Part shown: piece by piece, positions 61,217-64,000 of the stretch | Layout: every line of letters starts with the position of its first letter | Position numbering within the stretch: position 1 is the stretch's first letter | Program-made: the position numbers and the translations under genes | DNA from: a bacterium | Lineage (GTDB): Bacteria > Bacillota > Bacilli > Lactobacillales > Streptococcaceae | Direction: 5' to 3' | Length of the DNA: 64,000 bases | Assembly: GCA_905221205.1 (NCBI GenBank) | Contig: CAJNCG010000003.1 | Coordinates: forward strand, 223,367-287,366 | The notes under the pieces: generated by a model | The model's input: only the letters and a program-made list of their open reading frames with translations | What the model was told of the DNA's origin: nothing | The model's database searches: none

Positions 61217-64000
61217 TTAAGCTTCCTCTTCATCATCTTTTTTCTTTTTGGCAAATAGCAAACCAAATGCGCCAAGAAGAGAGAGAACTCCTAATGCACC
61301 TGTAGCACGGTCTTCTTGTGTACCAGTATTTGGCAATATTGCTTTCGGTTGAGAAACTGATAGATTCGTTTCTGACACTTCATTCTGCAATTGAGCAGGC
61401 ACTTCAACTGTTTGATTTGGTTGTCCAGCCGGTTGAGTAGCTGGCACCTCAGCAGGGGTAGCAATATCCGGTCTAGGATTTGTATCGTAAAATGGTGTAG
61501 CTGGTCTTTGTTGACCGTCACCTGTTGGTCCAACTGGACTCACTTTCCTGAAGACGTGAGTTACAACGTCACCTTTAGTTTCTGTTCTTACAAATACATA
61601 ACCTGGAATTTCACCATGTTCAAATGCTTCATTGGCTTCACCTAATAGCGTTGGAGCTTTGGAATCCGCTGTTTTCAATTCTTTACCATTTTCATCAACC
61701 CACTTGGTGATAATCAGCTGGACTTTCGGTACTTCTACTGGATCAGGAAGATCACCATTTACACCTCCATTGAATTCTGGGACTTCATGTGTTGGTGAAT
61801 TTGGTGCGTTCACTCCGCCATTAAATTCCGGTAAGGTTTCTTGAATTTCTGGCTCACCATTTACTCCACCTGCAAACTCTGGAACTTCATGAACTGGCGA
61901 ATCTGGTGTATTCACTCCGCCATTAAACTCTGGCAAGATTTCTTGAGTTTCCGGTTCTCCATTGACACCACCTGCAAACTCTGGAACTTCATGGATTGGT
62001 GAATCTGGTGCGTTCACTCCGCCATTAAATTCAGGGTTTTCCGAAGTTTCTGGCTCACCTTTTGCATATGCAAATACCAATTTATCTCGAGAAATTTCAT
62101 GGCTTACTTTTGTTTCCGGATCTGTAATCGTCACATTTCCTTTTGAATCAACTGTTACATCTTTTCCTGGATTTGTTTTTGTCACTTTTTCTTTCACTTT
62201 ATCTTGTTCTTCTGGAATTAAGTTCTCAGGATTTTTCACTGGTACTTTCTCCATCGGAACTACTGGAGTGAAATCTTCTGGATTCACAGAAATTACAACA
62301 TCAACATCTTCTGTACTTCCATCTGGATACGTTACAGTTACTACGCCTTTTTTCTCCCCATGTTTTGAAGTATCTGGAATTTTTCCATCTTTCCATCCAA
62401 AAGTCGTTCCTTCTGGTAACGTTTTTACATTTTCAATACTATCTTTTGCAGATGGTACTTGAGCATGTTCTACTGTTTGTGCTTTTGGTTGTGGATCGTA
62501 TTCGTCTTTTTGTGGCGTTACTTCAACCATTACAGGGACTTCTTCCGTACTATTATCTGGATATGTGATTAATACTTTTCCTGTTTTGCTGCCCGGTGTT
62601 GTATTTGTATCTGGTTTTTCTACCCATGTGTACGTTGTTCCTTTTGGTAGGTTCTCCGTATTAATACTTCCTTCTGCGCTCGGTTCACTTCCGTGTTTTG
62701 CGGTTTGTCCTGGCTGTTTCGGAGTTGGATTGAACGTTTCTTTTTGTTCTTTTACCGTAATTGGGACTGTCACTTCATCGACTGTTCCGTCTGGATAGGT
62801 GACTAAGGCTACTGTTGGATGAGAACCTGGTGTACTTACGTCTGGATTTGTCTTCCATGTTACAGTCGTACCTTCCGGTAATCCTGTTTTGTCTACACTG
62901 TCTTCTGCGTTTGGTACCGTTCCGTTATCCACTGTTTGGGCTTTTGGTTGTGGATCGTATTCGTCTTTTTGTGGCGTTACTTCTACTGTCACCGTCACTT
63001 CTTCCGTACTGTTGTCTGGGTATGTGATTAATATTTTTCCTGGTTTGCTTCCTGGGGTTGTATTTGTATCTGGTTTTTCTACCCACTTGTACGTTGTACC
63101 ACTTGGTAAGCCTTCTGTATTGATACTTCCTTCTGCGCTTGGTTCACTTCCGTGTTTCACGGTTTGTCCTGGTTGTTTCGCAGTTGGTGTGTATGTATCA
63201 CTTTGTTTCTTAACTGTGATCGGTACTGTTACTTCGTCTACTGTTCCATCTGGATATGTCACTAACGCTACTGTTGGATGAGAACCTGGTGTGTTAACTA
63301 CTGGTGTTTCTTTCCATGCGATTGTTGTTCCGCTTGGTAAGCCTGTTTTATCCACACTGTCTTCTGCGTTTGGTACTGTACCGTTATCCACTGTTTGTGG
63401 TTTCGGTTGTGGATCGTAATCATCTTTTTGTGGCGTCACTTCTACTGTCACCGTCACTTCTTCCGTACTGTTGTCTGGGTATGTGATTAATACTTTTCCT
63501 GGTTTACTTCCTGGTGTTGTATTTGTATCTGGTTTTTCTACCCATTTGTACGTTGTGCCTTTTGGTAAGTTATCTGTATTGATACTTCCTTCTGCACTTG
63601 GTTCACTGCCGTGTTTTGCGGTTAGTGCTGGTTGTTTTGCGGTTGGGTTGAACGTATCTTTTTGTTCTTTCACCGTAATTGGGACAGTCACTTCATCGAC
63701 TGTTCCGTCAGGGTATGTCACTAACGCTACTGTTGGATGTTCTCCTGGTGTGTTTACTACTGGAGTTTCTTTCCATGTAACTGTTGTGCCACTTGGTAAA
63801 CCTGTCTTATCAACACTGTCTTCTGCGTTTGGCACTGCTCCATTATCAACCGTTTGGGCTTTTGGTTGTGGATCGTAATCATCTTTTTGCGGTGTTACTT
63901 CAACCGTTACTGTGACTTCTTCGGTACTGTTGTCTGGGTATGTGATTAATACTTTTCCTGGTTTACTTCCTGGTGTTGTATTTGTATCTGGTTTTTCTAC
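61217..64000 (-). CDS. Giant LPXTG surface protein with alternating Rib-like repeats (N-terminal part beyond window)
   Basis: The reading frame is open from the window edge to 61217: 928 codons including the stop, with no start needed inside. Most of the visible part is two alternating Rib/YPDG-type domains. One begins KHGSEPSAEGSIN and contains ITYPDNSTEEV; the other begins VDNGTVPNAEDSVDKTGLP and contains VTYPDGTVDEV. Together they repeat about every 459 bp. Then come a region with seven FxGGVN motifs, a MucBP-like domain (TKWVDENGKELKT), a Pro linker, LPNTG and a charged tail. Sortase-anchored; ligand unknown. Confidence 0.92.
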   Translation of the reverse strand, partial: VEKPDTNTTPGSKPGKVLITYPDNSTEEVTVTVEVTPQKDDYDPQPKAQTVDNGAVPNAEDSVDKTGLPSGTTVTWKETPVVNTPGEHPTVALVTYPDGTVDEVTVPITVKEQKDTFNPTAKQPALTAKHGSEPSAEGSINTDNLPKGTTYKWVEKPDTNTTPGSKPGKVLITYPDNSTEEVTVTVEVTPQKDDYDPQPKPQTVDNGTVPNAEDSVDKTGLPSGTTIAWKETPVVNTPGSHPTVALVTYPDGTVDEVTVPITVKKQSDTYTPTAKQPGQTVKHGSEPSAEGSINTEGLPSGTTYKWVEKPDTNTTPGSKPGKILITYPDNSTEEVTVTVEVTPQKDEYDPQPKAQTVDNGTVPNAEDSVDKTGLPEGTTVTWKTNPDVSTPGSHPTVALVTYPDGTVDEVTVPITVKEQKETFNPTPKQPGQTAKHGSEPSAEGSINTENLPKGTTYTWVEKPDTNTTPGSKTGKVLITYPDNSTEEVPVMVEVTPQKDEYDPQPKAQTVEHAQVPSAKDSIENVKTLPEGTTFGWKDGKIPDTSKHGEKKGVVTVTYPDGSTEDVDVVISVNPEDFTPVVPMEKVPVKNPENLIPEEQDKVKEKVTKTNPGKDVTVDSKGNVTITDPETKVSHEISRDKLVFAYAKGEPETSENPEFNGGVNAPDSPIHEVPEFAGGVNGEPETQEILPEFNGGVNTPDSPVHEVPEFAGGVNGEPEIQETLPEFNGGVNAPNSPTHEVPEFNGGVNGDLPDPVEVPKVQLIITKWVDENGKELKTADSKAPTLLGEANEAFEHGEIPGYVFVRTETKGDVVTHVFRKVSPVGPTGDGQQRPATPFYDTNPRPDIATPAEVPATQPAGQPNQTVEVPAQLQNEVSETNLSVSQPKAILPNTGTQEDRATGALGVLSLLGAFGLLFAKKKKDDEEEA
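62440..64000 (-). repeat. Alternating two-domain repeats in the third adhesin gene
   Basis: A pair of about 77-residue domains recurs at 62.5, 62.95, 63.4 and 63.87 kb (each time CAAAAAGACGAWTACGATCC on the minus strand). The array runs off the window end, so copy number is unknown. Copies differ at silent sites. Confidence 0.85.

Overview
The window is a low-GC Firmicutes chromosome of the Streptococcus mitis group (S. mitis, S. oralis, S. pneumoniae and relatives). The evidence is three BOX-type intergenic repeats, a protein ending in choline-binding repeats, YSIRK/LPXTG surface proteins, an L-Lys-type MurE, and gene order that I recall from pneumococcus (greA-mltG-GNAT-GNAT-murC-Snf2; aliB-ytgP-murE; ppaC to rpsR-ssb-rpsF; asnS-aspC). 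Several blocks are joined differently from the pneumococcal order I remember, and large surface-protein genes are inserted, so S. mitis or a close relative is more likely than S. pneumoniae. This is inference, without a database search.

Layout. 1-3.0 kb: 3' part of a TCS09-like response regulator, then the extracellular oxidative-stress repair genes ccdA-etrx1-msrAB. 3.2-7.2 kb: a GNAT, an array of hairpins, nadE-pncB, a membrane protein and an XRE regulator. 7.4-8.0 kb: decayed genes (a HAD remnant and a GNAT with one in-frame stop). 8.0-15.97 kb: an accessory module bounded by 35-bp perfect direct repeats. It has an Rgg-family regulator divergent from a tightly packed five-gene operon of cell-surface proteins: a SEC10/PgrA-like LPXTG protein, two lipoproteins, a choline-binding protein and a one-pass membrane protein. 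Two copies of one inverted repeat lie symmetrically between the divergent promoters.

15.97-41.99 kb is mostly core: amino-acid permease, greA, mltG, GNATs, murC, Snf2 helicase, patB-metC behind a MET-box, aliB, a lipid II flippase divergent from murE, a CsbD protein, ppaC, a GIY-YIG protein, a tRNA methyltransferase, an S1 protein, a HAD-cyclophilin fusion, and rpsF-ssb-rpsR. 42.1-56.8 kb holds two giant paralogous YSIRK/LPXTG proteins (2618 and 2141 residues) between rpsF and asnS. 57-60.1 kb is asnS, aspC and a TseB-like gene. 60.4-61 kb is an FMN reductase. From 61.2 kb to the window edge is the C-terminal part of a third giant repeat-rich LPXTG protein.

Best candidate for an undescribed system: the Rgg-linked five-gene surface operon at 8.0-15.97 kb. 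Also worth attention: two hairpin arrays of about 50-bp period whose stems differ in sequence but stay paired, overlapping divergent ytgP/murE promoters with a predicted leaderless murE mRNA, a (TA)13 tract upstream of a giant adhesin promoter, and mosaicism between the two giant adhesins.
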